A DNA stretch of 64,000 nt, taken from contig NC_025887.1 in the NCBI RefSeq assembly GCF_000755165.1, positions 234,582-298,581 on the forward strand, written 5' to 3'. The notes below the pieces were generated by a model that saw nothing but the letters and a program-made list of their open reading frames with translations, was not told where the DNA came from and made no database searches. Source of the DNA: Leishmania panamensis (lineage: Eukaryota; Euglenozoa; Kinetoplastea; Trypanosomatida; Trypanosomatidae). Shown here piece by piece: positions 1-11,884 of the stretch. Every line of letters starts with the position of its first letter. The stretch's first letter is position 1. Position numbers and translations under genes: made by a program.

Positions 1-600
1 TACTGGGGCGCCGCAGCGCACCACCCCGGCCTGTTGCCCGCACGTGCCGCTCCCACCCTCCCCACGCCCTCTCTCCCCCCGTGCGTGAGTCCTTGCCCTT
101 GGCCCCTCCTATTTTCTCTTCTCTCTCGTGCTTTCCTTCCTGGCGTAGGGGTCGCTGTGCTGCTCTGCGTGTGTGACTGCGCATGCAGGACGTGTTGTGC
201 ATGTGCGCTGACGTGCGCCAGTGCGAGACGTGCGCCAGTGCGAGACGCACGCCCCCGTCGTGGCCCCTCTCCTTCCCTCCCCTCCCCTCCCCCCTCTCTT
301 ATTTCATTTGCCCTGTGTTGTTGCCTTGTTTTGGTTTCTTTTTTTGGTGCTAACACCCACACACCCACGCCAGCCGGCGCCGGGTCTTCTGCGCGCACCC
401 CACCCATGCACAGACATCCACACGCGCATAGACGGTCCCCCTCTGCCGCCGTCCATCGCTGCCGCACGCACCAATCAGCCGCCCCTCAGCGCCCGCTGCC
501 CCCTCTGTGGCGGCATTGGCCTCCTGCATGCTTTGCTCTCTCCCATGCCCCCGCCTCTCACTTTTGGTCGTCCTCGCCCTCTCTCGCCTCCCCCTTCCCC
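1..600 (+). repeat. Amastin-type 3'UTR repeat at left edge
   Basis: This stretch matches the sequence that follows the amastin genes further right, with the same order of landmarks: gttgcccgcacgtgcc, cttggcccctcctattttc, gtaggggtcgctgtgctgct, the gacgtgcgccagtgcgaga block and cagccggcgccgggtcttct. The closest copies are at about 41520-41811 and 46985-47325. The block gacgtgcgccagtgcgaga is partly duplicated here (210-247). No ORF here looks coding. I infer that the window begins inside the 3'UTR of an amastin-family gene just to the left, although a dispersed copy is possible. Confidence 0.7.
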
Positions 601-639
601 TCCCCTCCTCCCCACTCTTTCCTCATGACCGGGCGGAGA

Positions 640-970
640 CCTCAGCGCGCGGTATCGCAGGGTCCTGCACCCGCCTCCCCACTCGGTGTGGGGAAGTGGA
701 GCAGCCCCCACCCCCTCTATCGCCGCCACATGCGGAGCCACTCGTGGCGATCGCAGGGCCACGTGCCTACACGATGCGGGGGAGGCCGCAGCGCTGCGTC
801 GGAGCGGCCCGCGACCGTGAGGATGCCTGTGCCATCCACATGATGGGCAGAGTGCCAGCGCGGCTGAGCTCGCGCACTGCTGTAACGCGCGCGTCTGCGG
901 CTGTTGGGCACCACGCGCTGGGGCCTGCGACGGGCCGGGGTGACGTGGCGTAAAGCTGATGCTCTGTGGC
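640..970 (+). repeat. SIDER-like dispersed repeat, copy 1 (longest)
   Basis: The block begins ctcagcgcgcggtatcgcag and ends near gtggctgagcggacac. Related blocks occur at 9642-9920 and 33589-33735 in the same orientation and at about 62610-62915 in reverse orientation. Leishmania genomes carry hundreds of short degenerate retroposons (SIDER1/2), mostly in 3'UTRs, where some affect mRNA stability or translation. Dispersal, size and placement fit that family, but I did not align it to a SIDER consensus. This copy has an internal segment (about 770-860) that is missing from copy 2. Confidence 0.6.
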
Positions 971-1927
971 TGAGCGGACACTTGGAAGGGCACATGCACA
1001 CATATGTGCATATAATGTGCCTTCCCATTTATATCTTTTAGGTTTCGCCGTCATGGATGTGTGTATTTTTCCCAACCGCTGGGCCAGGGGAGTGTTCCCC
1101 CATTTAAGGCTGGGCCAGGAGTGCCGGAACAGGTGGAGTGTGAAAGTGGCTTCTCCCATATTTCGTAAGTCGCTCAGCGCTAAGCAGGGGAATAACTTCT
1201 ATGGGGCACAAATTCCTCTTCAGAAAGGCAATGGAAAAGGTCTCGCGTGCGCAGCTGCCGGCCTCTCTTTTTACCTGAGCTACTTTCTGCTTCCCGGAAC
1301 AGGTTGCCGAAGGCTTGTCCAGCTTGGTGGCTGAGCGTCTCATCGCACCGCATGCGTGCAAGATGTGGTGTAGAACGTCAACATCGTCTCTCACGCTTCC
1401 CCGCTTTTCCATCCGCGCCTCTTCTCAGAGGCTTTTGTGGCACCTTAGTTTGTGTGGCGAGTAATTTCTGCAGGCGAACGACATTCCCCCGCATTACAGT
1501 TTGGAGCAGCTAAGCAGGTGTTCTTACGCGGACAGTCTCAGCACCGCCTACAAAGACTCAAGCGATTAAGGCAAAGAGAAAGTAACGGGCCACTGCATCC
1601 CCAATCTCCCCTTTCAAACTCCCTCACCCCAGGCGTGCTCTCATACGCCAGCCACGCACAACGGTGCACACGCGCTGCTGAAATAGAGGACATCAGCAAT
1701 GTGTGAGGGTCAGCTTTTTTTTCGCCCCTCTTTGCCTCTGCAGGAATGCAGATGTGTCTATCTATCGCTCTCTCTCTCTAGTGTTATATCGCATCCTTGC
1801 ACCTTCTCTCTCTCCTTGCTGCCCGCCCGCCCACCCAACCCACCTCGTCCCGTAGGTGCGTACATAAGGAGTGCGAATCAGAGGAAGAGCCGTGCATTGT
1901 GCTCCTCCCTCCCTCTGCGAACACGAG
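971..1927. other. Intergenic, no supported gene
   Basis: Mixed-composition sequence follows the SIDER-like repeat, and pyrimidine-rich patches appear on the plus strand from about 1715 to 1915. Those patches would suit a trans-splice acceptor for the ORF that starts at 1928. Short ORFs here show no recognisable motifs. Confidence 0.5.
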
Positions 1928-2341
1928 ATGGTAGAGTCGCGTCATGTGAGCAAGGCAGCCCACGCTCGCCTTGAAGGGATCAGTGGGCAACAGCACACGC
2001 GGGCGCCAACCGTGACGCCCCCCTCGTCGCTCACCGCGTCCCTTGCGACCCTCTCCTCTGCCATCGTGGCATCCCTCTACGTCTCGGGACTCGCCGTGCT
2101 GCTGCTCGCTGTGGTGCACCGCCGATGTGCAGTTCGACGCGCTCGTCTGCAGCGGACGACGTCTCCCTCTCCCACGAACCTCCTCACGGCAGATAGCCGC
2201 AGAGCTGCATATGCTATAACGGGCATGAAGAGGGAGGCGTCGTCAACGCCGGCGCTGCAGGTCTTGAAAACCACGCCTACAATCCATCAGAAAAGCCTGC
2301 GGGCAAGTGGCCTGAAGGCGCCGCGCCTCACGAAGCTGTAG
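1928..2341 (+). CDS. Doubtful small membrane protein or start of a decayed gene
   Basis: From the ATG at 1928 the ORF gives 137 residues. It has one hydrophobic segment at about residues 40-63 (SLATLSSAIVASLYVSGLAV) followed by a basic stretch, HRRCAVRRARLQR. I do not recognise it. Pyrimidine-rich sequence just upstream would suit a trans-splice acceptor. After the stop, coding-like text rich in Lys, Arg, Ser and Thr continues in other frames to about 2880, broken by several stops. The ORF may therefore be the front of a longer decayed gene. It could also be chance, because GC-rich sequence has many open frames. Confidence 0.3.
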   Translation: MVESRHVSKAAHARLEGISGQQHTRAPTVTPPSSLTASLATLSSAIVASLYVSGLAVLLLAVVHRRCAVRRARLQRTTSPSPTNLLTADSRRAAYAITGMKREASSTPALQVLKTTPTIHQKSLRASGLKAPRLTKL

Positions 2342-5300
2342 AGCCGCTTGGGTGGGCTACCCGGGTGGTGAAGAAGAACGCAGGCAGGCCGTCGGTGACG
2401 ACATCGAAGCCGCAGCGGTTTCAGCGTTCAGCAAGACTTCGCTGCTGCTCTGCGCACACATGCAAAGAGGGTTGTCTGCCTGGGTAGACAGCACTGCTTC
2501 AGCGGGAGGATCCGGTGTCGGGCACGATGACACTCTCCGTTACGCCAAAAGGGCCCAGCAGCGCCGGCGGCAGAACCGTTCAAGCGGACCGCAGGCTGAT
2601 CGCGGTGAAAGGCGCCGTAACTGCCAAGGTGGGAGAAGTATGATATACTGCTCTTCAACGCTGATGCCATGCGCCGCGGCAACAAAGATGAGTCAAACTT
2701 CCACGACCGACGAGCACGATCATTGTGTTCACAGCGGCGATGGCGACTAAGAGGACTCGCCGTCCTCCTTGCAGATCCATGTCGTCTCGGCGGCAGCATG
2801 CCCGACAGGCGGCGGCACTACCATCACGCACAGCCAGCACCCATGCACTGACTCGATGGAGCGCGTGAGCAGAGCACTGCTGATGAGCTCATCAGCGAAG
2901 CTGTGGTCGTACCCACGCGGCCAAACAGAGGATGGTACTTCAAGGGAATTCCGCCTCACCTTCTCTGAGGAATGGAAGCTCATGTCAACCCTCTCTTTCC
3001 CTCGCTGCCGCTGTACAGCAGCACACGGTGACTTATTTGTCGTTGACGGTGTTGTTTTCCTTCGCTCTTCCTCCGATCGCCGCACTGTACGTACTCTCGC
3101 ATTTGTTTGCGTGGGTGCTCCCTCCTCCTCCCCCTCTCTCATGTCAATGTCCATTATGGCCGTCTGACCCGCACTGATTGCACTGCGTGCACCTCTGTGG
3201 AGGTGCTGAGGTAAGCAGGGGCGGGGTGGGTAGGCGGGCGTGTAGGCGGGATACCCCGCCACGTCGTGCTGGTGCGTTGTCGTTAAGGTAGAGGTGCTTT
3301 TCTTTCGTTGTTCTTCTTACCTCTGCTCTTGAGGCTGATTTCCCAGCTGGCGTTTTCCCCTCCCTCTTCCGCTTGACGTTCCCGGCCTCCCGTCCTCCCT
3401 CGGTCCCCTTTTACCTCCCCCCCCCCTCCTCCAAGCTATGCACTTTCTCTCTCACTCTATCTCTTCTGTGTGTAGCGGTGAATCTGTGGGGTGCGTGTGG
3501 CGCGTGTGGGAATGCCTGCATGGTATACCTCTCTGTGTGTGTACCTCACCTCTAATCCTCTGTTCTCCCCCTTCCGTCATCTCCCGCTCTTTTTGGTGGT
3601 GGTTGTTGTTTACGATGTTCGAGAGAGGGCGAGGGGGGCTGTAGCGGTGTACACGTCTGGTGCTTGTGTACCTACGTGGGTGTTTCGGAGTCTACACGTA
3701 TAAGCGCGCCCCTCCTTTTCCCGCCATTGTTGTTGGTGAGAGTTGTGACATCTCTCTTTTTTTCCCTGTGGGGCAAGGGGTAGGTGTCATGTAGCGGTGT
3801 GCTCCAACTGTTTTGCTGTCGCTGTTGTTCGTGAGTCAGCGAACGTCTTCTCCTCCTCCCTACTCCATTCTGTTGGACTCAGCCCGGTCATTTATTCGTC
3901 CCTCCTTCTTCTCCTCTTCCTCCCTCCCCGGCACGCGTTCACGCGCGCATCAAGTCTCTCCCGCCTCCCTTTCCTCTCCCCCACCGCCTCAGTCCTCCCT
4001 CCCTCCTTGCGGGCCCTACACGTCTCTCTTACGCACAGCTCTTTTCCTGTTTGATTGTTTGTCTCTGTTTGCCACTTGCGCCTCGTCGTCATCTGCCTAG
4101 TCACGTGGAAAGGAATATTTATGTTTATATAGGCACACGCACGCACAGGAAGAGAGAGTGTCAGGCAGACATCGACGCAGACGCCCAGGAAACGCGATCT
4201 GATGTGTTGATGAATGCCAAGATGCTCGTCGGGGCCCATCCTCTCGACATAAGCGCAGGGAGGGGATAAGAGAAGCGAGTGTGAGTAGCAATGAGGAGAA
4301 GAATGAGGTGAAACAGTTCAGAGAGAGAATTAGTGAAAGAGTAAAGGATGGACAAGATGTGTCAGCGCGCGTGCTTGGATGTGGGTGTGGACATCTCCGC
4401 CAAAGATTCGCGGCTGGCTGCTCGCGCGCTAGCGCACAGACCTCGATGCAATGCTTGATGGATTGTTTTTCTCCGCTTTGTTGCTTTTTCGGTACGTTGC
4501 CTCCTCTCTCTCCTCGTTGCTCTATTTGGTGTTTGACCGCCGCTTCCTTTCAGCCGTTGGTTCTCATCTTCGAAGGATGCTTAAGTGTGTTTGCGTGTGT
4601 GTCTGCTTCATGCACGCTGACGGGTGACTGCTGGTAACGCGGGCCATGGCTGACGACGCCATGGAAATCCGGTGAGGCACGAGGAAGCCTTCGCGCTGTT
4701 TTACCCACGTCTCTTCCTCATCAGTGGTCTCTACCCCATTCCGGCGATTTTTGTTTCTCGCACTTGAACATCATCTAAATACTCGCTCGCCGGTAACGCG
4801 GGATGGACGCACGTAGCTTCCCCTCTTCCCTCCCCCTCCGTTTCCTTCAGCCCCTATCACTTCACCCTTTCCCATAACTACACATACCTGCTGATTTCTT
4901 TTGGTCCTTAAGTGTATTGGGTTATGCCTCGCTCCTCCTCATCCAGTCCCACCCATCCCCCGTACTTCTCTTGACTTCGCAGGTCTTTTCAGCACCGCAT
5001 TCGTGTACACCGCCGCACCCTCTCGCCATATGCACTTTTTTTTTTTCGCCCGTTCTTTGGTTGTTTCACGCGGCCTCCTCCTCCCCTCCCCCCTCCTCCT
5101 GTTTCCTCCTTTCATAATCATTTGATAGTGGTACTTACCCTCACCCGTGCGCCCGCCGCCGATATATACGCGGACACGTAGACGCACACACGAGTGGTCA
5201 CCACCATGAGCACTGCAAGTGAGGCAGCGGCGGTCACTCGCCTCTCCCTTCTCCTTTGCGCTTCTCTTCCGCCTTGCATATAAAGCGTATGAATAGCCCT

Positions 5301-8035
5301 CTACCTCTCTCTCTACCCCTCTCTCTCTCTCTGTACGCCTGTGCGTCGTCGCCTTCAGCTTCTCTCCTAGACTAACATACCCATACAGATGCGTGCGTGC
5401 GTGCGTGTGCCGCTGTGTGCACGCTGTCTCTCTCCTGTTTATGGATATGAATTGCTCGTCTGGCGTTCTATCTTGGCGGCTAAAATTTTCTTTTTTCTTT
5501 GGTTAGTGGTGTGGTGGCCTTATTTTTCGTGCTTGCTTACGCATTCTTCGCTTTGCCTCACCCCTTCCCTCCCCTCTCCCCCCACCTCGACTGTTTCTTC
5601 TCCATTGTGTTTCGTCGTTGCCGTGTTGGTAGTGGTGCATGTGTCGTCGCCCTCTCCCCTTTACACCCTTTTCCCGCTAAGCGTTTCCGCCCCCTCTGCT
5701 TGACAACGATTCTCTTGGATTGTTTGCCTGTGTGGGTACCTTCCCACACAGACAACACGCAGCTTACAGTTGATGCAACTTGATGCCCTCTTATACGTCC
5801 TCTTCTTCGTCTGTGTACGTCGCCCTGTGGCTGGGTATCCATCAACGGGTCTCCCTGTGCTGCCCAATACTCCCCCTCCCTCCCTCTCTCGTTCGCACTG
5901 CACGCTCTCTCACCAATCCCTCATTAACGTTGCGTGTGTACGCGTGCATCTGCGAAGGGGGGGGTGATGGACAGAGAGCGAGAGGAGGGGCAAGGGGGGA
6001 GGGGCGGAGAAATCACCCGCGCACTTCAACAACAGCAATACAAACCACATGAATCCTTCCTGTTCCTCTCCAGCATTTCTCTCTTGGTTTCGTTTCTGTT
6101 TTCTCTTGCTGAGAAACGCCGACCTCCCTCCCTCCCTCTCTCTCTCTCTGCGCACAGTCACACTCCTCCTTTTCTTTCTGTTCCCCATGTGCCTCTTTGC
6201 TCCTCTACCGCCCCCACTCACCATGCGCATGAGTAGTAGTTCAGCGCCTGCCTTGCTCTCTTTGGGGGGGGGCTTTTTGTTGTCCTTTTTCCTCTTTTCA
6301 CTCTTCTCTCTCGCTCTCCTGCGACTGCCCCTCCCCTCCCCGCCAACCCTGGCGTACATCCCCCCCCGGTGCCACGCTGTGTAGGCACCTGTGCTCAGAC
6401 ATGCTCGTTGCGGATGGTTTTCGTTACTGTTGTTGCCTTCTCATGTCTGTCGGAGCTCTCGCTCTATCATTTTGTATTTCTCTTCTTCAGTTGGTTCCCC
6501 CCCCCCCCACACACTTTCGTCGGCTTTTTGGTGGCTGTTGCTTCTACGGCGGAGACCCAACGTCATTTATGTTCATCATCTTAGGCATGCACGTGTCTGT
6601 GCGATGGTGTGCCCTCCCTTCTCCTCGCCTCCCCCCTCCCCTCTCCCTTCCTCGGTCTCTCCTCCGCCACGTCTTCATCTTATTATAGAAATCTGCCGCT
6701 TCCTGGCGGCATGCGCTGCGTCTCTCTCTCTCATGTCTGTCGATACCCGCCTACCCCCCCCCCATGCGATATCGTACTTCGTCGTGTGTTAGTGCCGTCA
6801 AGAGCCGCAAGACAAGCGCCGTGAAGGAGCCTCCCGGTGTGAGGCAAGGGGAGCCACACAGGAGAGAGAGAGAGAGCAGAGCCCAAGAAGGAGAACAAAA
6901 AGAAAAACGACAACTTCTGGTGAGTAATGAAGGTGATGAGCGCGAGCATGCATCCCGGCGAACCGAATCACATGCATGTACCATCACCAATCAGCTCATC
7001 CTTCACTCTCCTCCTCCTTCGCCAACCCCATCTCCAGGGAAGGGGAAGGGGGGCTGGCGTCTCCTTCCTCTCCCTACCTCTAAACTAGTAGGATGGCGGG
7101 TACAATTTTGATTGAAATCGCTCACGTTTATTTTTGAGCTCGTCCTTTCTTTTCCGCCTCTCCGCTGTCGGTACGGGAAGTGACCCGACAAGCACTGGCC
7201 AATATCCTCTTCTTCGTTTTCGGGGGGAGGGGGTGCTCCTCTCTTTCCCTCCTCTTTCTCCCTCTGTTTCAATGCGGGTCTGTGTTGCACAGCTGAACAA
7301 ATAATCAGAAATATAAATTCAGCAGAGAGGAATGATGGCCATCACCTCGTGCGCTCCACACAGCTGAGGTGGCGCAGTGCAGGTCTCGGTGGGTATGTAT
7401 CTGCACCTTTTTTTAAAGGCCAAACCGCTGCGTGGTGAGGTGAACTCTGCTCTCCCTTATCACCTCACTCCTTCAAGTAGAGCTGCAGAGAAGGACAGCA
7501 AAAATGGAAAGGAGGCCAGGCAGAGGAGGGGAGGGAGAGAGAGGGCTGACCGACAACGCTTGGAAACCCAAGCAGCACGCACAAGCGTGTTGTATGTTTC
7601 CTCGCCTCGCAAGGCAGCACCCCTCGCCTCAAACGAGTGGACGCATTTCGAGCGCTCAGACACGCACGCGTGGACATCCCCCAGCGCGTGTGTGGGTGTA
7701 TGTCTCCCACCTACCCACTCTCTCGCCATAGGGGTATCACTTCCCTCCTCCTCCTCCTCGCCTGTGCGTATGTAGTGGACCCTCACACTTACTTCTCTCT
7801 CCCTCACTACCCACCACCACCACCACCAGCTCCTCCTCCTCCCCCCCCCCCGGCCTCTCCGCTCCCTCCGCCGCGACCGTGGAACACAAAGAGCCGCGCA
7901 CCTGTTAGTTTCTCGGGTGGACTCGTCGAGTGGCCTCCGGGCTGCAGCTCCGACTCCCTATCTCCCATTCAGCAAGACACCCCTTTTCTGCCTCTTCCCT
8001 CGTGCCGCTTTCCGTCTTAGTCCTCCACGAGCGTC
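2342..8035. other. 5.7-kb intergenic/UTR region without supported genes
   Basis: The first 540 bases hold broken coding-like sequence. From about 3300 to 7900 the plus strand is dominated by C/T runs, short simple repeats and T-rich patches, typical of Leishmania UTRs. Many ORFs exist but translate to Ser/Pro/Leu-rich text from the pyrimidine runs, without conserved motifs. A strong pyrimidine tract with CCA and C runs (about 7795-7875) lies before the gene at 8036. The length is unusual for one intergenic gap in this kind of genome. Confidence 0.5.
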
Positions 8036-8464
8036 ATGGAAGGCGCTCGTCAATGTGGAGCAACGCGGCTGCCAAAGCGGCTTCTCGCCGCGCTCTTCGC
8101 TGTTACAGTGCTCTTGGAAGCGCTCGACGACACACTGCCGGTTGCCCAGGCAGTCGTCGAAACACCCGCGCCGACCCCGTACGTTCGTCGCACCTACGAG
8201 GCGAAGGTATCCTTCTTTACCAAGTACTGGTGGGTCGGCTTTATCATGATGTTTGTTGCCTTCCTGCTTGTTGTGGGGGCGCTCTACGTCGCAGTGCAGT
8301 TCCACTTCAAAGAGTCTGAGCAGCGTGATCGCCGGAAGGAACTGGAGATGAATCGATTCAGTATTGTGAACTGCAGAGGCGGAGAAGAGGTAGGGGGCCA
8401 TGAAGCGGATCAGCAGGGTCGAAGCGGGCAGTCGTTGCGCAACAACCCTCTTCGTAGTCGTTGA
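8036..8464 (+). CDS. Small membrane protein, unknown function
   Basis: The protein has 142 residues from the ATG at 8036. A hydrophobic stretch at about residues 15-39 (LLAALFAVTVLLEAL) looks like a signal peptide or anchor. A clear membrane helix lies at about 66-89 (WWVGFIMMFVAFLLVVGALYV). The short segment between them contains a Pro/Thr patch (VETPAPTPYVRR), and the tail of about 50 residues is charged and hydrophilic. This layout suggests a single-pass protein with a small luminal or outer domain and a cytosolic tail. I do not recognise the family. Support for being real is the clean hydrophobicity pattern, the upstream pyrimidine tract and the change from UTR-like to balanced codon composition at the ATG. 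No enzymatic motif is visible. Confidence 0.65.
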   Translation: MEGARQCGATRLPKRLLAALFAVTVLLEALDDTLPVAQAVVETPAPTPYVRRTYEAKVSFFTKYWWVGFIMMFVAFLLVVGALYVAVQFHFKESEQRDRRKELEMNRFSIVNCRGGEEVGGHEADQQGRSGQSLRNNPLRSR

Positions 8465-9641
8465 TAAGATAGGTGGAAAACACCAAGCGGGAAAGGGGCA
8501 CGAATGCGATGACAACGAAACCTTCTCGCACGCTCAGTAGCGGCCCTTTGGCGTCCCTCGTGTATACCTCGTCCTTGTTTCAGCAAATGGGCGGACATGA
8601 TGAGAGTAACAACCCCATGTAGGACTACAAGAGAGACAGAAGTGAGGTGACGAACGGGAGGTGCCACAGATAAAGGGATCCGTAGGGGAAGTACGAGTGG
8701 TGCGTGTGTGCGTGTGTGTGCGCATGTGTGTGTGGGGGGGGGGGGGTCAAAACAGCACGCCAATTCCGACACCCACGTGCACAGGGAAAGGGAGGGAAAG
8801 AGGAACCCTCTTGCACTGGATGCACACACACACACACACACAAACGCGTTCTCTCTTTCTCCCTTCACGTTTTGTGTCTTCTTATCCCTCTCTCTCTCTC
8901 TGGAACTTACATGTGCACATGGTGAATGGGTATGTGTGCGTGTGTCTCGGGATCGGTGTTTCCCCTCTCTCCCTCCCCCCACCCACCTCTCTTCTTGCTT
9001 GTCGCTCAGTAGCACAGGCTACGCGGCTATCACGATGACGATAGGAAAGGTAAACAGAGGAGACAGCCTCAAAACAACAAAATGAAGGAAAAAAATGAAA
9101 CATGATGTAACCGATACCCTCTTTCTGTGCCACACATACACACAGTCTGTCTGTCTCTCCACCCTAGCTGGCTGCCTCTCATGATGGACAATGGCGCGCC
9201 TATAGAGGCATTTCTTGATTGCCGTTGCGCTCTTTCTCTCTTTTTCGCATTTGATGTAAGGCAGGTATGCTCCGCTGTCGTTCTTCTCATCATGTGTGTG
9301 CAAGCATGCGTGCGAAGACGTTGTTTATCCTGTCTTCCATCGAGATGATGAAGGGGTGTGGTGGCCTACGTGGTGGTGATGAGTTCACGGAGTAGTTCTT
9401 GCGCATGCCGTCGTTGCATGAACTCTTCATTCACTCATCAGCTTGACTCTCTCTCTCTGCTGCATCTTCCCGTTGGCTGCGAGCGCTCATGTATAGTAAA
9501 GGTGCATCCTGTGTATATGGCTGAGTGCACACGAATATTTTGGAGGGGATTTTGTGTGGGTATCCGCCCCAGGCATTTCCTTCTTTCTCTTTCCCATCTC
9601 GTGTCTGTCTCACCTCAATTACGGGGACACACACACACACC
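8465..9641. other. 3' flank of the small membrane protein gene
   Basis: The stretch contains GT/GTGC repeats, a G12 run (about 8736-8747), a CA repeat (8822-8842) and CT repeats. No coding region is supported. It probably forms 3'UTR and spacer, ending in the SIDER-like repeat. Confidence 0.5.
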
Positions 9642-9928
9642 TCAGCGCGTGGTATCCCCAGGGTCCTGCACCCGCCTCCCCACTCGGTGTGGGGAAGTGG
9701 AGCAGCCCCCCCCCCCCTCTATCGCCGCCACATGCCGAACCACCCCTGGCGATCGCAGGGCCACGTGCCTACGGCGCGTGGAGAGGCCACAGCGCTGCTG
9801 AGCTCGTGCACTGCTGTAACGCGCGCGTCTGCGGCTGTTGGGCACCACGCGCTGGGGCTTGCGATGGGCCGGGGTGGCGTGGCGTAAAGCTGATGCTCTG
9901 TGGCTGAGCGGACACCTTGAAGCACGGG
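9642..9928 (+). repeat. SIDER-like dispersed repeat, copy 2
   Basis: This copy is colinear with copy 1 (640-970), from ctcagcgcgtggtatcccca to gtggctgagcggacaccttg, but it lacks about 50 bases in the middle. A C-run inside it is expanded to 12. A TA microsatellite (9929-9943) follows at once, where a retroposon tail would lie. It is in the sense orientation of the plus-strand unit. Confidence 0.6.
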
Positions 9929-9943
9929 TATATATATATATAT

Positions 9944-11884
9944 GGTCTATATGTGTGTGTGCGTGGGTATGTCCACGTTTCACCATGACGCACCGCCCCC
10001 CTCCTCCCCCCTGTGGAATAATACGTTCGGTCTCCTCTGCGATCGCGGTGCCGAGTGAAGCGCGCGGAAGAGCAAAAGTTGAGTCACTACTGCCTCTCCT
10101 CCACCTCTACCGACTCCCTCTCACACTTCCTCCTTCCCGTTCCCCTTCTTCCTCTCATGCGTCATCAACGACATTTTCTCCCCCCACCCACCCACCCTCT
10201 TTCCTCCACAATCATATAAACACACATGTGGAATCACGCCGCCTTGTCGCGTCCACGCACACGCACACGCGTGATATTTTTATATCTATCACGCATGTGC
10301 GGGATCTTTTATTCTCTTTTCCTTCTCGCTTACTCTGTTTCTATCGCTTTGCTGTTTGGCGCTTTCACCCACAACAGTATGTGTCTCGCGTGTGACGCTT
10401 TCCCTTCTTCCTCTTCTTGCTGCTGCTGTTTGTTTGTTTGTGTGTGTGTGTTGACTGCCTCCCTCCCTCCCCTCCTCCCCCTACTCCAAGACGGAAAAGG
10501 GGTGCAGAGACCGGCAGCGAAGGGCGAGACAACCTCCACACGTATTGTTGAAGAGCCAACAAAGCAAAAAAGCGAAGTGAGAGGTGGGAAGGGAAGGCAC
10601 ACACACGCACGCACACACAGGGGCCGTGTGGATATATGTGTCGTCCCTCAACTTTCTTTTCTTTGCTCGCTTCGCTGAGCTCATCCCTTCTCCTTCTCGA
10701 CCCTGTCACCTCACCCACGCTTTGAAGCGCCTCTTCTTTCCCTCACTCCGGGTGTCCTCCGCAAGAGCTGGCGTGAAGTATTTCAGGTTTGGCACCTCGT
10801 TGCTGCCGTACACAGACCGACTGATCCTTTAAGCCACAAGGAAAGAAAACGAGAGGAGGAGGTAGAGAAAAAAACACGACGAGTTGTCTTGTCGTTTCTC
10901 TGCCCTCCCCCTCCCCTTGCTCCTCTCCCCTCTCATTCCATCCCCGCTCCTCCTCCCCCCTCAACACCCTCTCGCTGATTGTGTTAACTAAACAACAGAA
11001 GCGTCATTTTTTTTTATTTTCATTGTTGGTCTCCCCCCTCCCCCTCTTCTCTCACTCCCTTCCCTCCCTTCCCTTCCCCACAGGTGCGTTGAGTTGTGAT
11101 CAGCAGTCGACAAGTTATTGTTGTCTGTTGTGGTTGGTTTGGGGCTCTTTCCTTGCCAGGAAACACACACAAAGACGAAAAATCACCTCTGCGCAGAAGG
11201 GCTGGGCCGCTCACGAGAAGAAGAGAAGGGCAAAGTGGGGTGTGTAGAGGGGGGGTAGGGGACAAACGACGCGAAAAGCCGTCCGTGCACACGCACAGGG
11301 GCAGGGAGGGGAGAAGACGCCGCTGTACGTCGGTAGACCTCACCCACGCGCAGCCGTGTAGAAATATCGAGAGACACGCTCTCTTGCACCCTTCCTTCCT
11401 TCCTCTCTCTCTCTCTCGTTTCTCCTGCTCTCCTTATCTCTTGCGGGTCTTGTTGTTTCTGAGAAGGGGAGAGTCTCTGGCGCTCGTGGCGTTGTAGGTT
11501 GTCGTAGCAAGACCGCCACCTTGTAGAGAGTCCGGGAGAGAAAACACACACACACACATATATATATATATATGTGTGTGTGGAGGGGGTATCAATATAG
11601 CTCTGTCTCTCTCTCTATACCTACATATATATCGATACATTTTGGCTGTTGTTGTTTGTTTTGCGCTTCGATTGCAGCTCCTCGTGCCGTGACGTCAGCA
11701 TCGTTGTCCAGCCCCCCCTCCCCTCTCCTCTCTCTTTTCTGCTTTCTCCTCCGTACGTGTGCGTGTGAGTGTAAGCGGCGGAGAGAAAATTGGGTCTGTT
11801 GTTGAAGGTGAGGAGGCCACACGCGTAGTAACCCTCTTTTTCATTAGCGCCCGCTCTCCTGCCGACCCCAGCACACGCACACGC
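9944..11884. other. Intergenic/UTR, no supported gene
   Basis: Pyrimidine-rich plus-strand sequence with CA, GT and CT repeats. At 11543-11582 a CA repeat runs through a TA repeat into a TG repeat, which makes a perfect inverted repeat able to form a hairpin. No ORF shows family motifs. Confidence 0.5.
11543..11582. repeat. CA-TA-TG compound microsatellite, self-complementary
   Basis: A run of CA units changes into TA units and then TG units. The whole block is its own reverse complement and could form a hairpin or cruciform in the flank of large gene A. Confidence 0.8.

Noticed and set aside
34..1011. Long overlapping ORFs on both strands near the left edge
   Set aside because: They lie in amastin-type UTR repeat and the SIDER-like repeat; the translations are Pro/Ser/Cys-rich and the same sequence recurs behind known amastins as non-coding DNA.
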